From a bacterium (lineage in GTDB: Bacteria; Babelota; Babeliae; Babelales; Vermiphilaceae), in the NCBI GenBank assembly GCA_030588705.1, contig JAUUXD010000003.1, positions 1-35,038 of the forward strand: 35,038 nucleotides of DNA. The letters are read 5' to 3'. Below the pieces are notes generated by a model that was not told the DNA's origin, searched no databases, and worked only from the letters and a program-made list of their open reading frames with translations. The first letter of the stretch is position 1. Each line of letters starts with the position of its first letter. Positions 13,734 to 20,727 of the stretch are shown piece by piece. The translations under genes were made by a program, and so were the position numbers.

Positions 13734-14354
13734 ATGAAGAAATTAGTTGCAATACTATTGTTAAGTTTCACCTTGCCACTGTGTGCCATGGAAGCAACGA
13801 TGGAATATCATTCAGATGGCAGTGGTTCGGGGGGCGAGGGGGAAGAAAGCTTCAGGCCGGTTATTGGTTTTGGTACTCCGCTTTCTCCAGTGAGCACAGC
13901 ACCAAACGAATCCCCGGAAGTCCTTAGAATGGTACACGATTTGAAAGATCGACAACTACGACCCCTATTCGAGGATGAGGAAGTAGAGCCGACGGATCCT
14001 GTCTTAGCTGTTGAAGGTGCCGCTCCAGTTTCCCCTCCGGGTGAATCCCTAGGTGGAGGCGGTGGTGCATCATCACGAGTTCCAGCAGGAAATGCTTCTC
14101 CGATCTCCAAATGGTACAGTCCAAAATCTCCAGTTTTAAGAATTGTGGCGCCAACAAGTTTGGTAGCAATAATTATGGGGGGATATCTAACGCGTCGCCA
14201 TGTTAAAAAGCAACGAGCTTTGGGCAAACCAACCGTCTTTGATCGCATGGGGCAGTGGGTACAGCAAAGATACCGCGGTTTAGTTCGCAGCCCGAAGAAG
14301 CCAGCAGGCGAAGACGGGCGTCGTGAAAAAACGACCAGCGAAACAAGCGCGTAA
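13734..14354 (+). CDS. Tail-family secreted membrane protein A, unknown
   Basis: I do not recognise this 206-residue protein, but its plan is clear: signal peptide (MKKLVAILLLSFTLPLCA, then ME), a low-complexity acidic and Gly/Pro/Ser-rich outer part (20-125), one membrane helix (about 133-152) and a basic tail with RRHVKKQRALGKPTVFDRM. The proteins at 14501 and 15732 share signal peptide and tail but not the middle. The tail should face the cytosol by the positive-inside rule. AGAGG precedes the ATG. Its last codons and terminator are nearly identical in DNA to those of the 15732 gene. Confidence 0.78.
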   Translation: MKKLVAILLLSFTLPLCAMEATMEYHSDGSGSGGEGEESFRPVIGFGTPLSPVSTAPNESPEVLRMVHDLKDRQLRPLFEDEEVEPTDPVLAVEGAAPVSPPGESLGGGGGASSRVPAGNASPISKWYSPKSPVLRIVAPTSLVAIIMGGYLTRRHVKKQRALGKPTVFDRMGQWVQQRYRGLVRSPKKPAGEDGRREKTTSETSA

Positions 14355-14372
14355 GTTGTTTGCGAAAAATCT

Positions 14373-14423
14373 AGAGGCCTTGACGTAAGACGGACTTACG
14401 TCAAGGCCTCTTTTCTTTTTTAT
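14373..14423 (+). terminator. Long intrinsic terminator
   Basis: AGAGGCCTTGACGTAAG (14373-14389) pairs perfectly over 17 bp with 14395-14411 around ACGGA, followed by TTTTCTTTTTT. A rearranged relative lies after the 15732 gene. Confidence 0.93.
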
Positions 14424-14438
14424 GCAAAAAACTATACT
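14411..14438 (+). promoter_or_regulatory. Putative promoter of the 14501 gene
   Basis: TATACT at 14433-14438 is a good -10 box. The -35 region TTTTCT (14411-14416) is weak and overlaps the terminator tail. Confidence 0.35.
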
Positions 14439-14500
14439 TGAGGGAAAATTGAGCCGTAGACGGTTTGTGAAATTAGATAGATTATAAGCGGAGGATGACC

Positions 14501-15679
14501 ATGAAAAAAATTTTTGTACTACTCGTGCTCAGCTCGATACTGCCGTTGTGTGCAATGGAGCAAGAAGCTTGTGGTGAAGCCAATGGTGATGGTGCAGGTA
14601 GCGAGGCAGGAGTGCGACATCTTAAGTTTAGTCCAATAGTTGACGTTTGGGAACTTGACACTGAGGACGAAGATGAAGAAAAAAAATGTGGGGAGTTATT
14701 TGATAGAATGTATGAATTGAGGAGGAAAGGGAGAATTGATGTCGCTCGTTTAAAATATTTAGAGGATGCACTAGATGAGAGTGACGCGAATCCTAAAAAG
14801 ATTGAAAAGATTGAAAAAAGGATTGCTGCAGATGAAAGCTTATTTGGGCAATTATTTAGCGAACAGGAAGAAGAAGACCTATTAAGTGAAGAGGAAGATT
14901 CAGAAGGAGGGCGTGCAACTGATTTTTCTGGGTCGGAAGATAGTGGTTCTTCTTCGGGTGAGGAAGACGGCTCCAGTGACTCAACGGAGTTGGCTGAACT
15001 ATCAAGTGCAGATGAAGAAGACAGTGACGCCGGATTTTTATCGTGGGCCACGAAACCTCGAGATGGTGTTGTAGTTTTACCTTCTGCCGCTCAAGACGCA
15101 GAAGTTGAACCTCGAGATGGTGATGCACCGGTTGATGAAGATGCCGATGAAAGAAGCGGGTCATCAAGCGATGAGGCTGTTGAGCAAGAGGAAGAAGGCA
15201 GTGCCGGTGAGCCTGAAGTGGCAGCGGCAGCAGATGCTTACGAAGAGGCCGGAGGCGTGATTGGAGATCTAGATGCTCCAGTTGATGAACCTGATCGTGC
15301 CAGAATAAAAAAGCAAACTGAGTTAGCAGGCAGGCTGGGTGATTTACGGAAGCACGACGTCGATGTTACAAGTTTATGGAATCGTCTAGGACGCGTGGAA
15401 ACCGATCTTGCAGATTTGGAAAGAGAAATTGATGCCCTTGGAGAAAAAGCAGGAACTGCTCCTGCGGACGTTGGTCGTGGATGGTTGAAGAGGGCGGTTC
15501 AATCACCTGTGTTGGGCAAAGTTGCCGGAATAACTTTCGGAGCATTTGTTATAGGTGGATTTACGCACCGCCATGTTAGAACACGACGAGCCCAGGGCAA
15601 ACCAACTATCTTTGATCGCATGTGGAGTACGAGTAAAGAGTGGAAGAAAAAAGCTGAACGTCTTGTCCGCCGGAGTTGA
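14501..15679 (+). CDS. Tail-family secreted membrane protein B, long acidic, unknown
   Basis: The start is ATG 14501, six bases after AGCGGAGG; an ATG at 14495 touches the ribosome site. The 392-residue product has a signal peptide ending LPLCA-ME, a very acidic, Ser/Glu/Asp-rich outer region (about 20-260), a predicted coiled coil (about 265-320), a membrane helix (about 337-355) and the family tail HRHVRTRRAQGKPTIFDRM. The tail then diverges to a lysine/arginine-rich end. The acidic region resembles no known domain and is probably disordered. Function unknown; a surface or secretion-linked role is a guess from topology. Confidence 0.78.
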   Translation: MKKIFVLLVLSSILPLCAMEQEACGEANGDGAGSEAGVRHLKFSPIVDVWELDTEDEDEEKKCGELFDRMYELRRKGRIDVARLKYLEDALDESDANPKKIEKIEKRIAADESLFGQLFSEQEEEDLLSEEEDSEGGRATDFSGSEDSGSSSGEEDGSSDSTELAELSSADEEDSDAGFLSWATKPRDGVVVLPSAAQDAEVEPRDGDAPVDEDADERSGSSSDEAVEQEEEGSAGEPEVAAAADAYEEAGGVIGDLDAPVDEPDRARIKKQTELAGRLGDLRKHDVDVTSLWNRLGRVETDLADLEREIDALGEKAGTAPADVGRGWLKRAVQSPVLGKVAGITFGAFVIGGFTHRHVRTRRAQGKPTIFDRMWSTSKEWKKKAERLVRRS

Positions 15680-15731
15680 AAACGAACAGTATGGTTTTAT
15701 TGGATTTTAATTCTTACAATATAGGATGATT

Positions 15732-16328
15732 ATGAAAAAATTATTAGCGATAGCATTGTTGATTTCAATGGGGCCGTTGTGTGCCATGGAGGCAGATGAT
15801 GCTGTTCGAGAAGCATGGATGAAAGAACCGGCAGATGCCACCGAGATCGCCCAATTCGGTGGATTCGTGGAAGCTGCTAGGAGAACTGAAGGGTATTGGC
15901 AAGAGCAACTTGCGATTTTTTCTACCTCACCTAATGGTTGCACGAACGGAGATTTAAGAACATTTTGGCGATATTTTGAGGAAGAAAATGAAGTGGGTTG
16001 TAGGGCGCACTTTAAAGCTTCTCATCCGGTGGCCGTAGCCGCATTTTCACCTGCATCTCCTCCAGTAGGTTCAGGACGTGGGGCGCGCAGAAAACTTCGT
16101 CATAGCGGCAAGGATAGAAAGTTGCTTTGTCTTTCCAAACTAGGGTATTTAACCGCTATGGGTGGAACAGCTATGGTAGCTGGCGGTGCGTATGCAGCTC
16201 GAAGGCATATTAAGGTACGTCATGCCAAGGGTGAAAAGACTGTTTTTGATCGCATGGGGCAGTGGGTACAGCAAAGATATCGCCGTTTAGTTCGAAGTAA
16301 AAAAATGACCAGCGAAACAACAGCGTAA
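15732..16328 (+). CDS. Tail-family secreted membrane protein C, unknown
   Basis: This 198-residue protein starts at ATG 15732 (AGGATG upstream includes another ATG at 15726). The signal peptide ends GPLCA-ME. The outer part (20-130) has several aromatic residues and three cysteines and is not low-complexity, unlike its paralogues. A membrane helix (about 136-156) precedes the tail RRHIKVRHAKGEKTVFDRM, then GQWVQQRY as in protein A. It lies 52 nt after the 14501 gene with no terminator between, so the two may share a transcript. Unrecognised family. Confidence 0.78.
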   Translation: MKKLLAIALLISMGPLCAMEADDAVREAWMKEPADATEIAQFGGFVEAARRTEGYWQEQLAIFSTSPNGCTNGDLRTFWRYFEEENEVGCRAHFKASHPVAVAAFSPASPPVGSGRGARRKLRHSGKDRKLLCLSKLGYLTAMGGTAMVAGGAYAARRHIKVRHAKGEKTVFDRMGQWVQQRYRRLVRSKKMTSETTA

Positions 16329-16345
16329 GCTATTCGCGAAAAATC

Positions 16346-16410
16346 TAGAGGCCTTGACGTAAGTCCGACGTAGACGTAAGACGGATGAGCATATCAGGGC
16401 CTCTTTTTTT
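16346..16410 (+). terminator. Rearranged terminator after the 15732 gene
   Basis: It begins with the same AGAGGCCTTGACGTAAG as the terminator at 14373, but an inserted segment with GACGTAAGACGGA separates it from GGGCCTCTTTTTTT (16397-16410). AGAGGCC can still pair with GGGCCTCT. Confidence 0.65.
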
Positions 16411-16436
16411 ACATCTGTATAAAAATCTGCTACCTT
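16408..16436 (+). promoter_or_regulatory. Putative promoter of the 16544 gene
   Basis: TTTACA (16408-16413) and TACCTT (16431-16436) are 17 nt apart. The -35 box again overlaps a terminator T-run. Confidence 0.45.
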
Positions 16437-16543
16437 AAACCTCCCATTAGCAAGGGGAAATGGGGAATGTGCGTTGTTTTAACGCACAAATAAAAAGAAT
16501 TAGATAGCAAAATTGTATAACTATTATTTAAGTGGAGTTTATC

Positions 16544-16837
16544 ATGAAACGATATGGAGTGTTATTTGCATTGATTATGGTTGGTAGCATGGTGGCGCAG
16601 GGGGACAAAGATAAGGAAGGTAGTTTTTTGCGAAGGAGCGATAGTAGGGATATCCCGCCTCGTAAAGAAAGCGGGAAGGATCTTTTTTCTTCTCTCCCCA
16701 GTGCGCTGATGATACGTGAATCTTTAAGGAGGAGGCAACGGGCTAGGGAGGGAGTTCTATCAGTATTATTAGATGAACAGGAAGCTCAAAGGGAAACTCA
16801 CGCACTGTTTGAGCTTGAAAAGGGATTGTCTACTTGA
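16544..16837 (+). CDS. Small secreted basic protein, unknown
   Basis: ATG 16544 is preceded by GTGGAG. The 97-residue product has a signal peptide (MKRYGVLFALIMVGSMVAQ) like that of the 7333 protein (KRYG-LL/VLF plan), then a polar, Arg-rich, mostly helical mature part (ESLRRRQRAREG and EQEAQRETHALFELEKG). It lacks the membrane helix and tail of its neighbours, so it may be released to the periplasm or outside, or may be a truncated family member. Function unknown. Confidence 0.65.
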   Translation: MKRYGVLFALIMVGSMVAQGDKDKEGSFLRRSDSRDIPPRKESGKDLFSSLPSALMIRESLRRRQRAREGVLSVLLDEQEAQRETHALFELEKGLST

Positions 16838-16858
16838 AACACACATGTGAGGTTGATC

Positions 16859-16975
16859 ATGAAAAAAAATAAGACAGTTTTGCTGTTTCTATTTTTGTCC
16901 CCATATGGCTCTATGTGAAATCCATCTGAAACTTGTTTAGCTTGCGTGATGAAGCAGTATTTTATGCGGGAATAG
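16859..16975 (+). pseudogene. Remnant of a secreted-protein gene
   Basis: GAGGTTGATC precedes an ATG at 16859 that opens a signal-peptide-like MKKNKTVLLFLFLSPYGSM and stops at TGA 16916, exactly where the mature part would begin in relatives (A-M-E). The same frame continues past the TGA for 18 codons with ETCLACVMKQ to TAG 16973. It reads as a decayed gene of the local secreted family. A real 19-residue peptide is possible but less likely. Confidence 0.5.
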
Positions 16976-17013
16976 TACCACGAGCAGGGTCGGGGAAAGA
17001 AATAGCCACGCGG

Positions 17014-17043
17014 TTGACTCATTTGCCCCATTTTGCCTATACT
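17014..17043 (+). promoter_or_regulatory. Putative promoter of the 17087 gene
   Basis: TTGACT (17014-17019) and TATACT (17038-17043) are 18 nt apart, one of the best sigma70-type matches here. Confidence 0.65.
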
Positions 17044-17086
17044 GGGAACTGATTCACATTCCTATCATCGCCAAAGGGGGGCATTC

Positions 17087-17737
17087 ATGAACAGGAAACA
17101 GATCACGTCTATCGGATTGTTTATTAGCGCATTTCTTCTTTTCGCCGCGTGTGGTTGGCTTTTTTATCGTTACTTCAAACGGTGGGCACGCATTCGTTCT
17201 GATAGGGATACGGTGGTGCAGATGCGCAAGGAGCTTGTCGAGTATAAACGGCTTGGCTTTGGGCAGGAGAGTGAGCTCGTTACTATTCTCACCAAACGGC
17301 TTCATCAACAAAAAATGAAAAAACGCGCAATCAAGCAACAATGGTTTTTGGTTGCAAGCGCGGTATCGGAGCAATCACGCATGCATCTACAGCGTCTTTT
17401 TGACTTAAATAGAAAAATGCTGATGGGCTACATCCATGATGTACAGGAATATAAAAAACGCGGAGTTCCCTCATCTGATCCTATTGTCCGCTTCTCCTAT
17501 GATAAAATGGTCCGCTTGACCATTGCACTTTCAGAGCTCGAACGTCAGCTCAATACATCGATCGTGGATGGCGAGTTTTCCAAACGATTGCGACGTATGC
17601 AGGAGATCACGAAACAATCAATCATACAATGCAAGGATCGATTGCACGGTTGCGGTGATGATGAAAAGCTATTTGTTCGTGAGCAACTTACCCGGCGTAT
17701 ACGAGAATTAGATCAACTGGAGAGAATCAGTCTTTAA
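17087..17737 (+). CDS. Membrane-anchored helical protein, unknown
   Basis: The start is ATG 17087 with AAAGGGGGG upstream. The 216-residue protein has one N-terminal hydrophobic helix (about 7-27), then a strongly basic, helical, coiled-coil-like body (30-216) with many Arg, Lys, Gln and Leu. No catalytic motif is visible. The Cys in LLFAACGW could mark a lipobox, but the hydrophobic run continues past it, so a membrane anchor is more likely. It stands alone with its own promoter, and hairpins follow. Function unknown. Confidence 0.7.
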   Translation: MNRKQITSIGLFISAFLLFAACGWLFYRYFKRWARIRSDRDTVVQMRKELVEYKRLGFGQESELVTILTKRLHQQKMKKRAIKQQWFLVASAVSEQSRMHLQRLFDLNRKMLMGYIHDVQEYKKRGVPSSDPIVRFSYDKMVRLTIALSELERQLNTSIVDGEFSKRLRRMQEITKQSIIQCKDRLHGCGDDEKLFVREQLTRRIRELDQLERISL

Positions 17738-18002
17738 TTCTCCCCTATGCGGGGAGCAGGAAACCTTGCGTTGGCGTCGCTGATTCCTACGGATTTAATC
17801 TATAAACATTCCATTACTTTGAGCCCCTTCGCGGGGGGCACAAATATATTACTTGCCTAATATATTTGATACAAGGGCAAAAAAGGGAGGTTTCCCTTTT
17901 TGATCCCTCTTGCACCTAAAAGGATGGACACTCGCCTACGGCGCCATCTGGCGCACTTGGCTGCGGACCACCTTAGGCGCGGATGAGCCACTCTTTATAA
18001 AT
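17738..18002. other. Intergenic region with three hairpins
   Basis: No gene is seen. CTCCCC/GGGGAG pairs at 17740-17756 just after the 17087 gene; GCCCC/GGGGC at 17823-17839; a terminator-like stem lies at 17880-17901. GC-rich inverted pieces (GGCGCC, CTGGCGC) occur at 17940-17980. The structured element copy 2 begins directly after. Confidence 0.6.
17880..17901. terminator. Bidirectional terminator
   Basis: AAAAAGGGA (17880-17888) pairs with TCCCTTTTT (17893-17901) around GGTT. T-runs are present on both strands, so it can end the + gene at 17087 and any minus-strand transcript. Confidence 0.75.
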
Positions 18003-18219
18003 TAATCCGGTAGCGAACGCATGACCGTAGGCCGTCTGTAAGGCGGACGTGTGTCATGCTTGCGAGCGAAAGAGCAATCAAACAGCATGTTTGTGCCCTT
18101 GTATTGAAGGTATTGGGCACGCAATACCTTTATGCCCTGCCGGCATGAGGCGAGAGAGATTGTGATTAAATAATTAACAGTATCTAGAAATGATAGCGCT
18201 CTCCAAGTGGTTACCATAC
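18003..18219. ncRNA. Structured repeat element, copy 2 (candidate RNA)
   Basis: This is the partner of 5106-5313. CAAAC (18079-18083) pairs with GTTTG (18089-18093), and AAGGTATT (18107-18114) with AATACCTT (18123-18130); relative to copy 1 one pair in each helix has changed on both sides. TGCCC (18094-18098) can pair with loop bases GGGCA (18115-18119). ATGCC/GGCAT (18132-18146) adds a third stem. It lies between convergent genes, so it cannot be a 5' leader for either neighbour if read on the + strand. On the minus strand it could lie in the 3' trailer region of the beta-barrel gene. Confidence 0.5.
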
Positions 18220-18248
18220 AGCCGTTGCTGAAAATAGGTGGTAGCTTG

Positions 18249-19724
18249 TTAGAAGGTGCCGCCTATTTTAAACCACACCCCCCATGATGCCAAGGTCCCA
18301 TTCTTCTGTGCGTATTCCGCGAAGACGCCGGCGCCGCCAAAGGCGTTCATTTTGTCTCCTATATGTTCAATACCAACGGCAACGTGTGCTTTGTGATTCA
18401 GGATGCTTCCGGCGGCGGCAGAGCAAAGGTCGATATCATTTTCGGTGATACCAACAAATTCACTATCATCGGCCGCTCGTTCACCAATAGTGCTTTCACT
18501 TGCCGTTGCTTGTGAGGGTTGTCCACGTGATACTATTGTTCCCGACCCGGCGATGCCAAACTCATTCAGCCCCTCGCATCGGAAATTAAATTCTGAGTTG
18601 AGCTCTTCTCTGAGCTCAACACGTTCACCACCATATCCCCATAGATCGTACCCAAATTCTATTTCAAACATCTTGGCATAGATGCGAAAGCCGGTTGAAA
18701 AATCTGCAAACCCGTATGGGCGTACGGTAGAATCAAGCGTGAGTATATTTACGCCTGGTTTCACCACTCCGGGTGCGCTATCTTTGCGAGTAAAGAGCAT
18801 ATACCGGCTCCACGGTTTCCCTTTAAGGTCGTAGGTTCTGTATTGGCTATTTCTAAAGAAGACGGTTCCTTCAAGATTGAGGAAAAAGGTGAAGGCAAAA
18901 TCTTTTGCATCACGATTCAAAACAGTTTGTATAAACACGGCACCACCCCAGCCGAGATGATGATCCAGGCCCACAACGGGACTAAACATAAATTCAGGAT
19001 CTTGGTGGGAGGCGATCGGAATGCTGAGCGAGAAGTTGGAAGCAAGTTGGAAATAATCTTCCGACATCATCGCACGCCCCACCGTAATTTTTACTTTTTC
19101 TGGACGGGTCAATGTTTGCGATTTGTTCGGTATTTTTGCATACCGCCATGCCGCTTGATTGAAGGCCGAGCTAATATCTTTTTGTGTGTTCAGCTCGGTG
19201 CCGGTACTGCTCATATCATATTGTTGAAGGTTGATATCGTTTTCCACGCCGATGATCGGAACTTCAATGCCAATAGACCAATCTTGAAGGAATTCCATAT
19301 CGGTGATTGGTTTAAGGTCCTGATTATACATGATGGTGAACCCGATCTGTTTTTGTGCAGGATTTAGCGAAAGCTTGCCACGAAAATCGGTTGGCAGCCC
19401 CACCCATTCTGCTCTAATATCGCGTTGTAAAACGTCGGGGGTATTTGCATCGCCGGCGATTAACAGTTCGTTCTTTCCATTGAAAAGAAAATAGCGGGTC
19501 GATTTAGATTTTTTTCGTGAATCTTGATAAAACGGAATGAATTGAAAGCCGCCATATGCTGGCCCTTCTTTTGCGTAGACATAGTTGTGCCACAACTGTT
19601 GATCCATGGCGAGATTGTAGGATGCCGGACGGACGAGCATGAATGAACGTCCGAAGATTTCTTGTTTTGAGCTGTGCAGAAAAAATGGGAGGAGTAGTAG
19701 GGCACAAATCGCGACTTTTTTCAT
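18249..19724 (-). CDS. Predicted outer-membrane beta-barrel protein
   Basis: The preferred start is ATG 19724 (491 residues; MKKVAICALLLLPFFLHSS as signal peptide), although ATG 19733 is possible. The mature protein alternates polar and hydrophobic residues in many short segments with aromatic belts (YGGFQFIPFY, FAFTFFLNLEG, FEIEFGYDLWGYGG). It ends WGVWFKIGGTF with a terminal Phe, the signal for BAM-dependent insertion. I do not recognise a named family; a channel or adhesin-like role cannot be separated. BamA encoded at 22772 would insert it. Confidence 0.75.
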   Translation of the reverse strand: MKKVAICALLLLPFFLHSSKQEIFGRSFMLVRPASYNLAMDQQLWHNYVYAKEGPAYGGFQFIPFYQDSRKKSKSTRYFLFNGKNELLIAGDANTPDVLQRDIRAEWVGLPTDFRGKLSLNPAQKQIGFTIMYNQDLKPITDMEFLQDWSIGIEVPIIGVENDINLQQYDMSSTGTELNTQKDISSAFNQAAWRYAKIPNKSQTLTRPEKVKITVGRAMMSEDYFQLASNFSLSIPIASHQDPEFMFSPVVGLDHHLGWGGAVFIQTVLNRDAKDFAFTFFLNLEGTVFFRNSQYRTYDLKGKPWSRYMLFTRKDSAPGVVKPGVNILTLDSTVRPYGFADFSTGFRIYAKMFEIEFGYDLWGYGGERVELREELNSEFNFRCEGLNEFGIAGSGTIVSRGQPSQATASESTIGERAADDSEFVGITENDIDLCSAAAGSILNHKAHVAVGIEHIGDKMNAFGGAGVFAEYAQKNGTLASWGVWFKIGGTF

Positions 19725-19757
19725 TCCAAACATTCCTTTTTTGGTCAATTCGTCTCT

Positions 19758-19786
19758 AGCTTATGCTAGCTGGCCAAGAAATACAA
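19758..19786 (-). promoter_or_regulatory. Putative promoter of the beta-barrel gene
   Basis: On the minus strand TTGTAT (19786-19781) and TAAGCT (19763-19758) are 17 nt apart. The -10 box is atypical, and CTAGC-TTAT-GCTAG forms a small palindrome over it. Confidence 0.35.
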
Positions 19787-19803
19787 GAGGGCGCGTAGGA
19801 TGC

Positions 19804-20718
19804 TTATTCTTTTACGAATACCATTGCTTTTTGAGGGGCTGCATCGTGGTATATCAATGCGGAAATAGCTCGTGTTAGTGCGATTGCATGAGGTAATGAA
19901 CGTTGAAATATATTTCTGCCCGTTGCGGTTCCTGCAGTGCCTCCTATCGTGAGCTGTTCATAGAGAGTTTGTAGGTACTCTTCTACCGGTATCTGGGTGC
20001 CTCCTGCGCAGATCACTTGTGTGTTGCCAGCAGCCGCAACGATTTCTTTTAATTGTTCTACCGATGATTTCGTATCGGTTGGCGATGGTGCTTTGATTTT
20101 TACAAAATCAGCACCGAGTGCATTTGCGGCTCCAGTAGCCCCTGCAAGAAGATGCGCGTCTGTTTCATCTTTTACTGCTTTGCCACGAGGGTACATCCAA
20201 AGAATAGCAATGAGCCCCTGTTGATGTGCTTCGAAAATAGCTTTTGATGCAAAGCTGAGCATTTCATCTTCAAATTCACTTCCTAGATAAATAGTGATCC
20301 CAATACCGTTGATAAACAGGTGCGAATCTTTTTTTAACATAACAACATCGGCAACATCCCATAGTTTTGCGCTTACCGGATCCTTCTGTGAAGAAGAGAT
20401 CAGGTTGGTTTTGCTGTTGAGCTTGGCAATATACTGTATTGTTGGGTACTGTTTGCCATACCGCGCAATCAGTTCTAGCTGCGTGGCCATTGCGCCAATA
20501 TCTCCTTGTGAAGCGATCTTAAAAAGATGTTCTGGATGAATCGCATCTTGGTGAATAGCCTCGTCTTCAGGATCAAACGCATCATGAAGGTGTTCTATCT
20601 TTTGATCACATGAAAAGAGAAAGAGGCGATTATGGTTCTTGGTAATTGCATGGTAGTTATCAATGAAATCCTGTTCTGCATTTTGGGGGACATCGGCAGG
20701 GATAATAATTCCGTTCAT
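19804..20718 (-). CDS. Class I (DhnA/archaeal-type) fructose-bisphosphate aldolase
   Basis: The 304-residue protein is a TIM-barrel aldolase of the DhnA/FbaB type, which cleaves fructose-1,6-bisphosphate through a Lys Schiff base and needs no metal. LFLFSCDQKIEH is the first strand region, IYLGSE and WMYPRGK are barrel strands, ADFVKIKAP carries the likely Schiff-base K207, and IGGTAGTATGRNIFQ (258-272) binds phosphate. AAGGAA precedes its ATG. It starts 9 nt after ftsI on the same strand and is probably co-transcribed with it. A related aldolase acting on another sugar phosphate is possible. Confidence 0.85.
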   Translation of the reverse strand: MNGIIIPADVPQNAEQDFIDNYHAITKNHNRLFLFSCDQKIEHLHDAFDPEDEAIHQDAIHPEHLFKIASQGDIGAMATQLELIARYGKQYPTIQYIAKLNSKTNLISSSQKDPVSAKLWDVADVVMLKKDSHLFINGIGITIYLGSEFEDEMLSFASKAIFEAHQQGLIAILWMYPRGKAVKDETDAHLLAGATGAANALGADFVKIKAPSPTDTKSSVEQLKEIVAAAGNTQVICAGGTQIPVEEYLQTLYEQLTIGGTAGTATGRNIFQRSLPHAIALTRAISALIYHDAAPQKAMVFVKE

Positions 20719-20727
20719 GGGTATTCC

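Noticed and set aside
17738-18002. tmRNA or RNase P RNA in the hairpin-rich gap
   Set aside because: A GCTGATTC string resembles the tmRNA start, but there is no tRNA-like 3' end with TTCGA and CCA, and no RNase P core motifs were seen.
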